Of a DNA stretch of 64,000 nucleotides, positions 38,798-46,755 are shown one piece after another; position 1 is the stretch's first letter; every line of letters starts with the position of its first letter. The DNA is from Lentzea albidocapillata subsp. violacea. Lineage in GTDB: Bacteria > Actinomycetota > Actinomycetes > Mycobacteriales > Pseudonocardiaceae. The notes below the pieces were generated by a model, which did no database searches, was not told where the DNA came from, and saw only the letters and a list, made by a program, of their open reading frames with translations. The stretch lies in the NCBI RefSeq assembly GCF_900100275.1, contig NZ_FNET01000017.1:1-64000 (forward strand). The letters are read 5' to 3'. The translations under genes were made by a program, and so were the position numbers.

Positions 38798-40572
38798 TGG
38801 AGCTTCTGCGGTTCATCACCTGCGGCAGCGTCGACGACGGCAAGAGCACGCTGATCGGACGGCTGCTGTACGAGTCGAAGCTGCTGTACGCCGACCACCT
38901 CGCGGCCCTGGAGGCGGACTCGCGCCGGGTCGGCACGCGCGGCGGCGAACTGGATTTCGCGCTGCTCGTGGACGGGCTGGCCGCCGAACGCGAGCAGGGC
39001 ATCACGATCGACGTCGCCTACCGGTTCTTCGCGACCGAGGCACGGCGGTTCATCGTCGCGGACACCCCTGGGCATGAGCAGTACACGCGCAACATGGTCA
39101 CGGGCGCCTCCACCGCCGATGCGGCGGTTCTGCTGCTCGACGCGCGCAAGGGTGTGCTCAGTCAGACGCGCCGGCACGCGCGGATCGTGTCGCTGCTGGG
39201 CATCCGGCACGTGGTTCTGGCCGTGAACAAGCTCGATCTCGCGGCCTATTCACGGGAGGTGTTCGAGGAAGTCAGCGCGTCGTTCGCGGAGTTCGCCGCG
39301 GAGCTGGCCTTCACGGAGATCACCTGTGTGCCGATGTCGGCGACAGAGGGCGTCAACGTGGTCGGCCGCAGCGAGCTGACGCCCTGGTACGACGGGCCGA
39401 CCCTGCTGCAGTGGCTGGAATCGGTCGAACCGCGGCCGAGACGGGACGTATCGTCCCGCTTCCTCGTGCAGTGGGTGAACAGGCCGGACGCGACGTTCCG
39501 CGGGCTGTCCGGGCGCGTACTGGGCGGGACACTCCGGCGAGACGAGACGGTCCGCCTCGGCAACCGGACCACCAGCGTGGCCCGGATCGTCACGATGGAC
39601 GGCGACCTGGACGAGGCGCCGGCCGGATCGTCGGTCACGGTCGTGCTGGCGGACGACGTGGACGCGAGCAGGGGCGACGTCCTGGGCGCCGCGCAGGACC
39701 CACCGGGCATCGCGAGCGAGTTCCAGGCGCGGCTGGTGTGGCTGCACGAGAACGGGTTGCTGCCCGGCCGCCAGTACCTCGCGAAGATCGGCGCGCGCAC
39801 GGTCGGCTTCACCGCGACCAAGGCCTTGCACCTCAACGAGATCGGCGTCGACAACGTGCACTTCGACGCACCCGTGCCGTTCGAGAGCTACCGCACCAAC
39901 CGCGATCTGGGCTCGTTCGTGGTGCTCGACCGGCTGTCCAACGCCACGGTCGGCGCCGGGATGATCGATTTCGCGTTGCACCCGGACAATGTGCGCCGGC
40001 AGACCCTCACCGTCGACAAGCAGGCCCGGATCGCACGCAACGGGCACCGGCCGTGCGTAGTGTGGCTGACCGGGTTGTCCGGCGCGGGCAAGTCCACGAT
40101 CGCCGACCTGGTCGAGAAGGCGCTGCACGCCGAAGGCAGGCACACGTTCCTGCTCGACGGCGACAACGTGCGGCACGGGCTCAACTCCGACCTCGGGTTC
40201 ACCGACGCCGACCGCGTCGAGAACATCCGGCGCATCGCCGAGGTCGCCGCGCTGATGGTCGACGCGGGACTGATCGTGCTGGTGTCGTTCATCTCGCCGT
40301 TCCGGGCCGAGCGGGCGCTCGCGCGAGACCTGGTCGGCGAGAACGAGTTCTGCGAGGTCTTCGTGGACACACCACTGGCCGTGGCCGAACAGCGCGACCC
40401 GAAAGGCCTGTACCGCAAGGCTCGCAGGGGTGAGCTGGCGAACTTCACCGGCATCGACTCACCCTACGAACCACCGCGACGACCCGAGGTGCGGCTCGAC
40501 ACGACGGCGTTGGGCCCGCAGGCCGCCGCCGAGGTCGTGCTCCAGCGGCTGCACGCGCTCGGCGTCTGTTGA
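38797..40572 (+). CDS. cysNC: Bifunctional sulfate adenylyltransferase GTPase / APS kinase
   Basis: This 591-residue fusion joins the regulatory GTPase CysN (residues 1-410: G1 '[12 protein letters not shown]', '[12 protein letters not shown]', 'NKLDL', then two beta barrels) to APS kinase CysC (about 425-591: Walker A '[18 protein letters not shown]', '[20 protein letters not shown]', '[20 protein letters not shown]'). It drives APS formation and phosphorylates APS to PAPS, the universal sulfonate donor. This NodQ-like arrangement is known from rhizobia and mycobacteria. The sulfotransferase operon follows after 59 bases, so PAPS is made next to its likely consumer. Confidence 0.95.
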   Translation: MELLRFITCGSVDDGKSTLIGRLLYESKLLYADHLAALEADSRRVGTRGGELDFALLVDGLAAEREQGITIDVAYRFFATEARRFIVADTPGHEQYTRNMVTGASTADAAVLLLDARKGVLSQTRRHARIVSLLGIRHVVLAVNKLDLAAYSREVFEEVSASFAEFAAELAFTEITCVPMSATEGVNVVGRSELTPWYDGPTLLQWLESVEPRPRRDVSSRFLVQWVNRPDATFRGLSGRVLGGTLRRDETVRLGNRTTSVARIVTMDGDLDEAPAGSSVTVVLADDVDASRGDVLGAAQDPPGIASEFQARLVWLHENGLLPGRQYLAKIGARTVGFTATKALHLNEIGVDNVHFDAPVPFESYRTNRDLGSFVVLDRLSNATVGAGMIDFALHPDNVRRQTLTVDKQARIARNGHRPCVVWLTGLSGAGKSTIADLVEKALHAEGRHTFLLDGDNVRHGLNSDLGFTDADRVENIRRIAEVAALMVDAGLIVLVSFISPFRAERALARDLVGENEFCEVFVDTPLAVAEQRDPKGLYRKARRGELANFTGIDSPYEPPRRPEVRLDTTALGPQAAAEVVLQRLHALGVC

Positions 40573-40581
40573 ACGTTGTCC
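40569..40581. promoter_or_regulatory. Second candidate site for the TetR of the cys genes
   Basis: TTGAACGTTGTCC matches 12 of 13 bases of one arm of the 37815-37847 operator. It overlaps the cysNC stop codon and lies about 50 bases upstream of the DUF1214 start. Confidence 0.45.
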
Positions 40582-40600
40582 AAAATCGTGTACGTTCAGC

Positions 40601-40614
40601 TAGAACACGTTCTA
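40601..40614. promoter_or_regulatory. KstR-box-like palindrome before the sulfotransferase operon
   Basis: TAGAACACGTTCTA is a perfect 14-base palindrome that fits the published KstR operator pattern (TnnAACnnGTTnnA) from mycobacterial cholesterol regulons. It overlaps a -10-like TATATT (40613-40618) and sits 18 bases upstream of the start codon, a good place for a repressor. A different TetR protein with a related site cannot be excluded. Confidence 0.55.
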
Positions 40615-40631
40615 TATTCGGGAGGCATGCA

Positions 40632-41687
40632 GTGCCGGATCAGGCGTGGTCGCAGTTCTGCCGGGCGTTGGAGAAGGCCGGTGAGGTGATCCTCGCCGAC
40701 CAGGCACCGGACACCCCGCTCGACCGCGCGGAGGGCTACCGGTACCTCTCCCGGCTCACCCGCGAGATGCTGTACTCCTGCCTGGACAACGCCGATCCCG
40801 ACTTCCCGCGCTTCCACGAGCTCGACCTCGTGAAGATCGGCGCGGACAACCCGGACAACGTCTACCTGTCCGCGAACATCCGCGGCGACCGGACGTACCG
40901 GATCACCGGGACGCGCGGCACCATCGCGTACTTCAGCATCGGGTCGAAGGCCAACCGGTACGCCAGGGACGGCACGATGGCGTCGACCGGTGAGTTGTCC
41001 GACGCCGACCTCACGATCGCGCCGGACGGCACCGTGGAGATCATCGCCAGTGCCGAGCCCCGGGCCGGGAACTGGCTGCCGCTCGCGCCCGACTCCACCG
41101 GCCTGGTGGTGCGCCAGACCTATCTCGACCGTACGACCGAAACACCGGGCCAGTGGCACGTCGAACAGATCGGCGGGCCCGCGGCACCCGCTCCCCTGAC
41201 CCCCGAGTTCCTCGCCAAGGCGTTGCAGCGGGCGGCTTTGTCGGTGCACGGCACCGCCGCCACGTTCGCGCACTGGACGCGCACGTTCATGGCGCGTCCC
41301 AACGAACTGCCCGACTTCGGCCAGGAGATGTTCCAGCGGGCCGGCGGCGATCCGGAGATCTTCTACCTGCACGGCTACTGGACGCTGAAGCCCGGTGAGG
41401 CGTGGGTGATCGAGACCGACGTGCCGGACTGCCCCTACTGGAACTTCCAGCTGGGCAACTGGTGGATGGAGTCGCTCGATCATCACCGCAGGATCACCGT
41501 CAACAAGCACACGGCGTCGTTGTCCGGCGACCGGCTGACGATCGTGGTGGCCGCCGAGGATCCCGGTGCCGGCAACTGGATCGACACCTGCGGCCACAGT
41601 TCGGGTACCGCGTTGCTGCGCTGGCTCGGCGCCGCCGTCCACCCCATCCCGAAGTGCCGCGTGGTCCCCCTGGAGGAGGTTCGATGA
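40632..41687 (+). CDS. DUF1214 domain protein
   Basis: This 351-residue protein begins at GTG 40632 with GGAGG six bases upstream. Its C-terminal part carries the DUF1214 features: 'GYWTLKPGEAWVIETDVPDC', 'PYWNFQLGNWWMESLDHHRR', 'VNKHTASLSGDRLTIVVAAE', 'GAGNWIDTCGHSSGTALLRW'. The N-terminal part holds 'LDNADPDFPRFHELDLVKIG', 'DNVYLSANIRGDRTYRITG'. There is no signal peptide. The family has no agreed function; members are often next to sulfotransferases and steroid- or lipid-linked genes. Its stop overlaps the sulfotransferase start (ATGA). Confidence 0.8.
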   Translation: MPDQAWSQFCRALEKAGEVILADQAPDTPLDRAEGYRYLSRLTREMLYSCLDNADPDFPRFHELDLVKIGADNPDNVYLSANIRGDRTYRITGTRGTIAYFSIGSKANRYARDGTMASTGELSDADLTIAPDGTVEIIASAEPRAGNWLPLAPDSTGLVVRQTYLDRTTETPGQWHVEQIGGPAAPAPLTPEFLAKALQRAALSVHGTAATFAHWTRTFMARPNELPDFGQEMFQRAGGDPEIFYLHGYWTLKPGEAWVIETDVPDCPYWNFQLGNWWMESLDHHRRITVNKHTASLSGDRLTIVVAAEDPGAGNWIDTCGHSSGTALLRWLGAAVHPIPKCRVVPLEEVR

Positions 41688-42832
41688 CGGTCACGACCGC
41701 GCTGAACGTGCCGGAGTTGCTGGACAGGGCCTGTGCCAAGACCGGACTCTCGGACTTCGGCGACGACTGGTTCCGCGAGCCGCTGGACGTGCTCGTGCGC
41801 AGCCTCAACACCGAGGCCGCGCTGTCACCGCTGGGCTTCGAGCTGACGAAGCACCGGCTGACCGCGCTGCTGTCCGACCGCCTGCGGTTGCGGGAGCTCC
41901 AACGCTCGAACCCGGAGGTGCTCGACGTCGAGGTCCGGGTGGCCGCCGAGATCTGCGGCCTGCCGCGCACCGGTTCGACGTTGCTGCACCGGCTTCTCGC
42001 CGCGTCGCCCCAGGTGACGTCCACGCTGTCGTGGGAGGTCGCGTACCCGCTGCCGTTCCCCGGCGAGGGCCCCGGCGCCGGGCAGCGCAAACGCCGTGCG
42101 CAGGAACGCATGCGGGTGTTCGCGCAGCTCTCCCCCGACTTCGGCGACCTGCACACCGTCGTGTGGGACGGGCCGGAGGAGGACGTGATCCTGCTGGACC
42201 GGACGTTCGTGTCGATGAGCTTCGACTCGTTCTACTGGGTGCCCGCCTACGGCGACTGGTTGCGGTCGGCCGACCAGCGGCCCGCCTACCGCGAGTTGCG
42301 CGAGTGGCTACAAGTGTTGCAGTGGCAGAACTCTTCCCGCTCGGTGCCGTGGGTGCTCAAGTCGCCGCATCACCTGACCGCGGTCGACACCGTGCTGGAC
42401 GAGTTCGCCGACTGCAAGATCGTGATGACGCACCGGTCCCCTGTCAGCGCCGTGCCGTCGTACGCGTCAATGGTGCGCGCGATGTCCTCGCAGTACAGCG
42501 AGAACGTCGATCCAGTCCTAATCGGACGGTACTGGTCCCGCAGGTTCGCCACGACGCTGGAGGGTTTCGCGGCGGCCCGGTCCGCGCGTCCGGACCGGTT
42601 CGTGGACGTGCGGTTCGCCGACACCGTCAGCAAACCGCTGGAGGTGGCCCGGCAGGTGCTGGACGCGCTGGGTCTGCCCGCCGGCCCCGCCGACGACGCC
42701 GCGTTCGAGGCCTACCTGGCGCGCAACCGCACCGAACGGCACGGCTCGCACTCCTACGCGCCAGCGGACTTCGGGCTGTCCGAAGACCAGCTGCGACGGG
42801 ATTTCGCCTTCTACTCGGAGGTCTACCTGTGA
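41684..42832 (+). CDS. PAPS-dependent sulfotransferase
   Basis: This 382-residue enzyme of the sulfotransferase_3 type shows the 5'-phosphosulfate loop 'ICGLPRTGSTLLHRLLAASP' (about 87-106) and the 3'-phosphate-binding 'KIVMTHRSPVSAVPSYASMV' (about 245-265); a 'VPWVLKSPHHLTAVDTVL' block lies between. It should move a sulfonate group from PAPS to a hydroxyl of a lipid, steroid or other small molecule. It lies directly downstream of genes that make PAPS and is coupled on both sides (ATGA with DUF1214, TGATG with the SDR). Confidence 0.9.
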   Translation: MTVTTALNVPELLDRACAKTGLSDFGDDWFREPLDVLVRSLNTEAALSPLGFELTKHRLTALLSDRLRLRELQRSNPEVLDVEVRVAAEICGLPRTGSTLLHRLLAASPQVTSTLSWEVAYPLPFPGEGPGAGQRKRRAQERMRVFAQLSPDFGDLHTVVWDGPEEDVILLDRTFVSMSFDSFYWVPAYGDWLRSADQRPAYRELREWLQVLQWQNSSRSVPWVLKSPHHLTAVDTVLDEFADCKIVMTHRSPVSAVPSYASMVRAMSSQYSENVDPVLIGRYWSRRFATTLEGFAAARSARPDRFVDVRFADTVSKPLEVARQVLDALGLPAGPADDAAFEAYLARNRTERHGSHSYAPADFGLSEDQLRRDFAFYSEVYL

Positions 42833-43611
42833 TGCTGCAGGACGAGGTCGTGGTGATCACCGGCGTCGGTCCCGGCCTGGGCTCGAAGCTCGCCGTCCGC
42901 GCCGCCGCCGAGGGCGCGAAGGTCGTCATGGCCGCCCGCTCCGCCGACGTGATGAAGCAGGTGGAGAAAGACGTCGCCGCGGCCGGTGGCGAGGCCGTCG
43001 GCGTGCAGTGCGACGTGCGGCGGCCCGAGGAGGTGGCACGGCTGGCCGAGACGGCCGTCGAGCGGTTCGGCACGATCACCGGGCTGGTGAACTCGGCGTT
43101 CGGGCACCCCGGCTGGTTCGACCTGCTGGAGACGCCCGAGAAGGCGGTCCGCAGGTCGATGGACATCATCCTGTTCGGCGCGCTGAACGTGACCCGTGCG
43201 GTGGTGCCGCACATGAAGGCCGCCGGGCGCGGTTCGATCGTCAACGTGGGCACGATGACCACCCGCAAGCCCATGCGCGGCGAGGGCGGGTACGCCGTGG
43301 CGAAGGCCGCGATGGCGACCGCGACCCAGTTCCTGGCACTGGAACTGGGCGAGCACGGCATCCGCGCGAACCAGGCCGTGATGGGCTGGCTGGACGGACC
43401 GGGCGTGCGCTTCTACCTCAAGTTCACCGCCGAGGCGCGCGGCATCAGCGAGCAGGACGTCTACGACGAGATCGCCGCCCGTAACCCGCTGGGCCGCATC
43501 CCGACCGACGACGCCTGTGCCGGAGCGGTGCTGTTCCTGTTGTCCCGGCACGCTTCCGAGGTCACCGGTGCCGTGCTCGACGTCAACGGCGGGGAGTACA
43601 TGCCGGCATGA
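42832..43611 (+). CDS. Short-chain dehydrogenase/reductase
   Basis: This 259-residue classical SDR has 'VVITGVGPGLGSKLAVRAAA' (about 8-27, TGxxxGxG), 'NSAFG' in place of NNAG, the Ser region 'GSIVNVGTMTTRKPMRGEGG' and the catalytic 'YAVAKAAMA' (YxxxK) with family C-terminus 'SEVTGAVLDVNGGEYMP'. The usual catalytic Ser before the Tyr appears replaced by Thr ('VGTMTTR'), which is tolerated in some members. It should oxidise or reduce a hydroxyl or keto group of the operon's substrate, consistent with a steroid- or terpenoid-like molecule. Confidence 0.88.
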   Translation: MLQDEVVVITGVGPGLGSKLAVRAAAEGAKVVMAARSADVMKQVEKDVAAAGGEAVGVQCDVRRPEEVARLAETAVERFGTITGLVNSAFGHPGWFDLLETPEKAVRRSMDIILFGALNVTRAVVPHMKAAGRGSIVNVGTMTTRKPMRGEGGYAVAKAAMATATQFLALELGEHGIRANQAVMGWLDGPGVRFYLKFTAEARGISEQDVYDEIAARNPLGRIPTDDACAGAVLFLLSRHASEVTGAVLDVNGGEYMPA

Positions 43612-44075
43612 GCCACCTGCCCGAGAGCCATGTGATCGAGTCCGTCGTCGTCGAGATCGACGCGCCCGCCGCCTTCGTGTGGGACGTCCTGCTCGACTAC
43701 CCGCACTATCCACAATGGAATCCCTACACGCTGGCGGTCGCCACCACGCTGGCCGTCGACTCTCCGATCGACCTCACACTGCCGCGCCCGGACGGCGGCG
43801 AGGGGACGTTCGTCAGCCGCGAGTACATCCGAGTGGTGGAGCCGCCCCGATTGCTGCGGTACGACACCGGTGACACGTTCCCCGGTCTGCTCGGGGTGCG
43901 TGACCAGCTGATCACGCCGCTCACCGCGGACCGGTGCAGCTACCGGACTTTCGAGACGTTCACGGGCAAGTACGCCGACGCCGTGTTCGCGGCCCAGGGC
44001 GCCTATGTCAAGCAGGGCTTCGATTCGGTGGCGCACGCGCTGAAGGAGCGAGTCGAAGCCCTGCTCGGAGTGTGA
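43608..44075 (+). CDS. SRPBCC (START/polyketide cyclase-like) ligand-binding protein
   Basis: This 155-residue protein has the SRPBCC fold: 'VVVEIDAPAAFVWDVLLDYP' and 'HYPQWNPYTLAV' at the N-terminus, 'PPRLLRYDTGDTFPGLLGVR' in the middle and a long C-terminal helix ('VKQGFDSVAHALKERVEALL'). Such proteins bind hydrophobic small molecules in a deep pocket. ATG 43608 overlaps the SDR stop by four bases, making it the last gene of the coupled operon. A carrier or cyclase role for the operon's lipophilic substrate is a reasonable inference. Confidence 0.82.
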   Translation: MSHLPESHVIESVVVEIDAPAAFVWDVLLDYPHYPQWNPYTLAVATTLAVDSPIDLTLPRPDGGEGTFVSREYIRVVEPPRLLRYDTGDTFPGLLGVRDQLITPLTADRCSYRTFETFTGKYADAVFAAQGAYVKQGFDSVAHALKERVEALLGV

Positions 44076-44122
44076 GTAGTTGTACCGATGCCGTCGCGGA
44101 CCAGCGGCGGCACTCTCGACGT

Positions 44123-44437
44123 GTGACCGAAATCGACCGTGGCCGCCTCGCCGCACTGGCCGGATTCGCCACCACCGCCGTCCTGCTCGTCCTGACGGTC
44201 GTCGCGTTCCTGAACGACGCCATGGACTCGTTCGGCTGGCAGGGCGGCGAATACGCCTACTCGTTCATCTGGATCGCGCTCGGCTCGGCCGTCGCCGGCC
44301 TCGTCGTGAAGGTGGCCGCGCCCGCACCGTGGCGGTCCGCCGGGACGGGGATGGTGCTGGCCGGCACGGTCGGCGTGGTCGTCGTGATCACGCTGGTCAT
44401 CGTGTTCATGTGGGCGCTCTCGAACCTCTCGGTGTAG
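44123..44437 (+). CDS. Small three-helix membrane protein
   Basis: This 104-residue protein starting at GTG 44123 has three membrane helices: about 8-30 ('LAALAGFATTAVLLVLTVVA'), 45-62 ('AYSFIWIALGSAVAGLVV') and 75-100 ('GMVLAGTVGVVVVITLVIVF'). I recognise no family. It may still belong to the sulfotransferase operon, 47 bases upstream, but has no coupling to it. Confidence 0.6.
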   Translation: MTEIDRGRLAALAGFATTAVLLVLTVVAFLNDAMDSFGWQGGEYAYSFIWIALGSAVAGLVVKVAAPAPWRSAGTGMVLAGTVGVVVVITLVIVFMWALSNLSV

Positions 44438-44499
44438 CCAGTGGTGTGCCCGGAACGTTGCCGGGGGAATTCGCGGTCGGACGGGTGCATCGTGGTGTC

Positions 44500-44545
44500 G
44501 CCCCCACGTCCTCGTACTGGTGGCGGATTCCAGGGGCGTGGGGGC
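44500..44545. terminator. Hairpin between convergent genes
   Basis: GCCCCCACG (44500-44508) and CGTGGGGGC (44537-44545) pair perfectly with a 28-base loop between a plus-strand gene end and the convergent TetR gene end. It is nested inside a longer, weaker inverted repeat (44441-44475 with 44563-44602). Confidence 0.45.
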
Positions 44546-44569
44546 GGGAGGCGCCCTGCTGAGCGTGAA

Positions 44570-45235
44570 TTACCTCGCCAACGGTCCGGGTCGCGCCACC
44601 AGCACCTGCGACAGACCGCGCAGCGCGTCGGCGATCTGCTCGCGATGCCCTTCGAGGGTCTCTCTCGTGACGCCGTCCGCCGCGGCCCTGGCCACGTCGT
44701 CGGTGGCGACCTTGAGCACCGCACTCATGGCGGCGGCCTGCACCCTCACCTCGATGGCGTTCCGCGGCAGCCCCGCTCGTTCGGCGAGCACGTCCGCGAG
44801 CACGTCCTCCGCCCGTTCGCGCACCATCAGATAGGCGGCGCGCAACGCCCGTTCGCCTTGGGTCAGCCGCACGACGGCGAGGACCGCTTCGATGTCCTCG
44901 TCGGACGCCGCGTCCAGCAACGGGCTGTAGGCCTCGCGCAGGTGGTCGATCAGCTCGAGTTCGCGCGGCCAGGCACGCACCACCGCGCAGAAGGCATCGA
45001 CCATCTTGGTCAGCAGCGGTTCGACGCAGCTCTCCTTGTGCGGGAAGTGGCGCCAGAACGTGCGTTCGGAGACGCCCGCGGCCTGCGCGATCTGCTCGCC
45101 CGACGTGGCGGCGACACCCTGCTCGGCGAACAACCGGACCGCGTGCCGCGAGAGGTCGAGGCGCTGACGCTGACGTTGCTCGTCGCTGACCGGCGGCCGG
45201 CCACGGCGAGGCTTTTCGGTCGCAACGTCCGTCAT
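44570..45235 (-). CDS. TetR-type repressor divergent to the P450-ferredoxin pair
   Basis: This 221-residue regulator has a basic start ('EKPRRGRPPVSDEQRQRQRL') and HTH (about 20-65: 'LSRHAVRLFAEQGVAATSGE', 'IAQAAGVSERTFWRHFPHKE'). The C-terminal domain is helical. ATG 45235 is preferred; the ORF extends into the promoter. The P450 gene starts 75 bases away in the other direction, with an inverted repeat between them. Confidence 0.86.
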   Translation of the reverse strand: MTDVATEKPRRGRPPVSDEQRQRQRLDLSRHAVRLFAEQGVAATSGEQIAQAAGVSERTFWRHFPHKESCVEPLLTKMVDAFCAVVRAWPRELELIDHLREAYSPLLDAASDEDIEAVLAVVRLTQGERALRAAYLMVRERAEDVLADVLAERAGLPRNAIEVRVQAAAMSAVLKVATDDVARAAADGVTRETLEGHREQIADALRGLSQVLVARPGPLAR

Positions 45236-45270
45236 CGGGCGATTTAAGCACGTCGCCCGGCAGGCAACAT

Positions 45271-45293
45271 TTATTGGCACCGTCTGCCATTAA
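45271..45293. promoter_or_regulatory. Candidate TetR operator upstream of the second P450
   Basis: TTATTGGCA (45271-45279) and TGCCATTAA (45285-45293) form an inverted repeat with one mismatch and a five-base centre. It lies between the divergent TetR and P450 genes and ends 16 bases before the P450 ATG. Confidence 0.55.
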
Positions 45294-45309
45294 GCGCTAC
45301 GGTCGGTGC

Positions 45310-46524
45310 ATGAGCATTGACGCAGAGCGCCTGAAGCTGCCGCTGGCCAGGCCGAACGTCCTCGACCTCGCTCCGCTCTACGAGGTGCTGCGACGCGACG
45401 CACCGATCGCGCCCGTGACGACGCCGGCGGGCGACCCCGCCTGGCTCGTGACCCGGTACGAGGAGGTCCGCCTCCTGCTGGGCGACAAGCGCTTCGGCCG
45501 TTCCCACCCGGAGCCGGAGAAGGCCTCCCGCATCTCGACCGCCGCCGTACAGGACGGCCCGACCGGCGAGTACGCGACGGAGGAGGCTGACCACACGCGC
45601 ATGCGCCGCCTGCTCACGCCCGCGTTCTCCGCCAAGCGGATGCGGATGCTGGGCGAGAACATGGAGGAGCTGGTCGACAGCTGCCTGGACGCGTTGATCG
45701 CCGAGCACGAGCAGACCGGCGTGGTCGACCTGCACCGCGGGCTCGCGTTCCCGTTGCCGGTGGCCATGATCTGCCGCCTGCTCGGCGTCCCCGAGGAGGA
45801 CAACGAGCTGTTCGCGTCGCTGTCCGAGCGCATGGCGGGCACCGAGATCGGCGAGGAGGCGCACAAGGCGCGCGAGGAGTTCTTCGGGTACATGGTCGGG
45901 CTCGTCGAGTCCAAGCGTGGCGCGCTCGGCGAGGACGTGATCTCCGACCTCGTACGCGCACAGGCCGAGGACCCGTCGTTCGACTACGTAGAGATGGTCC
46001 GGCTGTGCGTCGGACTGCTGTTCGCGGGCCACGAGACCACGGTGAACCGCATCGGCCTGGGCGTGCTGTTCCTGCTCACCGACCGGTCGCGCTGGGACGC
46101 CCTCGTCGCCGACCCGGACGGCCGCGTCGACGCGGTGGTCGAGGAGGTCATGCGCCTGGGCGCACCCGGCGACCTCGGCCTGCTGCGGTACGCCCGCGAG
46201 GACGTCGACATCGCGGGCGTGACCATCAAGGCCGGTGACGCGCTGGTCCTGTCGATCAACGCGGCCAACCGCGACGCGTCCGTGTACTCCGCCGCCGAGG
46301 AGTTCGACCCCGACCGTCCGGAAAGGACACACCTCGGTTTCGGCCACGGCGCGCACTTCTGCATCGGCGCGTCGCTCGCCCGCACGGAACTGCGCGTGGT
46401 GTTCGCCGCGCTCGCCAAGCGCCTGCCGTCCATGCGGCTGGCCAAGGAACTCGACCAGCTGCAGGTCCGCGCGACGCTCACCGGCGGCGTGGCGGAGCTG
46501 CCCGTCACCTGGAGGTCGGCGTGA
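45310..46524 (+). CDS. Cytochrome P450, CYP105/CYP107-like
   Basis: This 404-residue bacterial class I P450 has 'EEADHTRMRRLLTPAFSAKR', the I-helix 'VGLLFAGHETTVNRIGLGV' (AGxET), K-helix 'EEVMRLGAP' (ExxR), 'PERTHLGFGHGAHFCIGASL' with the axial Cys and 'RTELRVVFAALAKRLPSMRL'. It ends in a GTGA overlap with a ferredoxin gene that should deliver electrons. ATG 45310 is the start. A TetR repressor is divergent. Substrate unknown; such three-gene sets often act on terpenoids or other xenobiotics. Confidence 0.93.
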   Translation: MSIDAERLKLPLARPNVLDLAPLYEVLRRDAPIAPVTTPAGDPAWLVTRYEEVRLLLGDKRFGRSHPEPEKASRISTAAVQDGPTGEYATEEADHTRMRRLLTPAFSAKRMRMLGENMEELVDSCLDALIAEHEQTGVVDLHRGLAFPLPVAMICRLLGVPEEDNELFASLSERMAGTEIGEEAHKAREEFFGYMVGLVESKRGALGEDVISDLVRAQAEDPSFDYVEMVRLCVGLLFAGHETTVNRIGLGVLFLLTDRSRWDALVADPDGRVDAVVEEVMRLGAPGDLGLLRYAREDVDIAGVTIKAGDALVLSINAANRDASVYSAAEEFDPDRPERTHLGFGHGAHFCIGASLARTELRVVFAALAKRLPSMRLAKELDQLQVRATLTGGVAELPVTWRSA

Positions 46525-46715
46525 ACATCGTGGTGGACCAGGGGAAGTGCGTCGGGGCCGGGCAGTGCGTGCTGGCCGCGGACGACGTGTTCGACCAGCG
46601 CGACGACGACGGTCTCGTCGACCTGCTGGACGCGAGCCCGCCGGCGGAGCGCCTGGCCGATGTCCGGCACGCGGCGGCGGTCTGCCCGGCCTCAGCGATC
46701 GCGGTCTCGGAGTGA
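46521..46715 (+). CDS. 3Fe-4S ferredoxin, P450 partner
   Basis: This 64-residue ferredoxin carries the cluster cysteines in 'KCVGAGQCVLAA' (Cys10 and Cys16) and 'AAVCPASAI' (Cys55), a three-Cys pattern for a [3Fe-4S] cluster; the residue between Cys10 and Cys16 at the usual second Cys position is Ala/Gly. The start is a GTG overlapping the P450 stop. It is the natural electron donor for the P450 encoded just upstream. Confidence 0.92.
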   Translation: MNIVVDQGKCVGAGQCVLAADDVFDQRDDDGLVDLLDASPPAERLADVRHAAAVCPASAIAVSE

Positions 46716-46719
46716 CGCA

Positions 46720-46748
46720 GGTGCCGGACCGGGCCCCGGTCCGGCACC
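46720..46748. terminator. Strong bidirectional terminator
   Basis: GGTGCCGGACCGG (46720-46732) pairs perfectly with CCGGTCCGGCACC (46736-46748) leaving a three-base GCC loop. It starts five bases after the ferredoxin stop and ends eight bases before the stop of the convergent EF-hand gene. Confidence 0.85.
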
Positions 46749-46755
46749 GCTGAAG

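Noticed and set aside
29452-46715. The two P450 genes as parts of a secondary-metabolite cluster
   Set aside because: No PKS, NRPS, terpene synthase, RiPP or tailoring set is present; the P450s are 15 kb apart and separately regulated.
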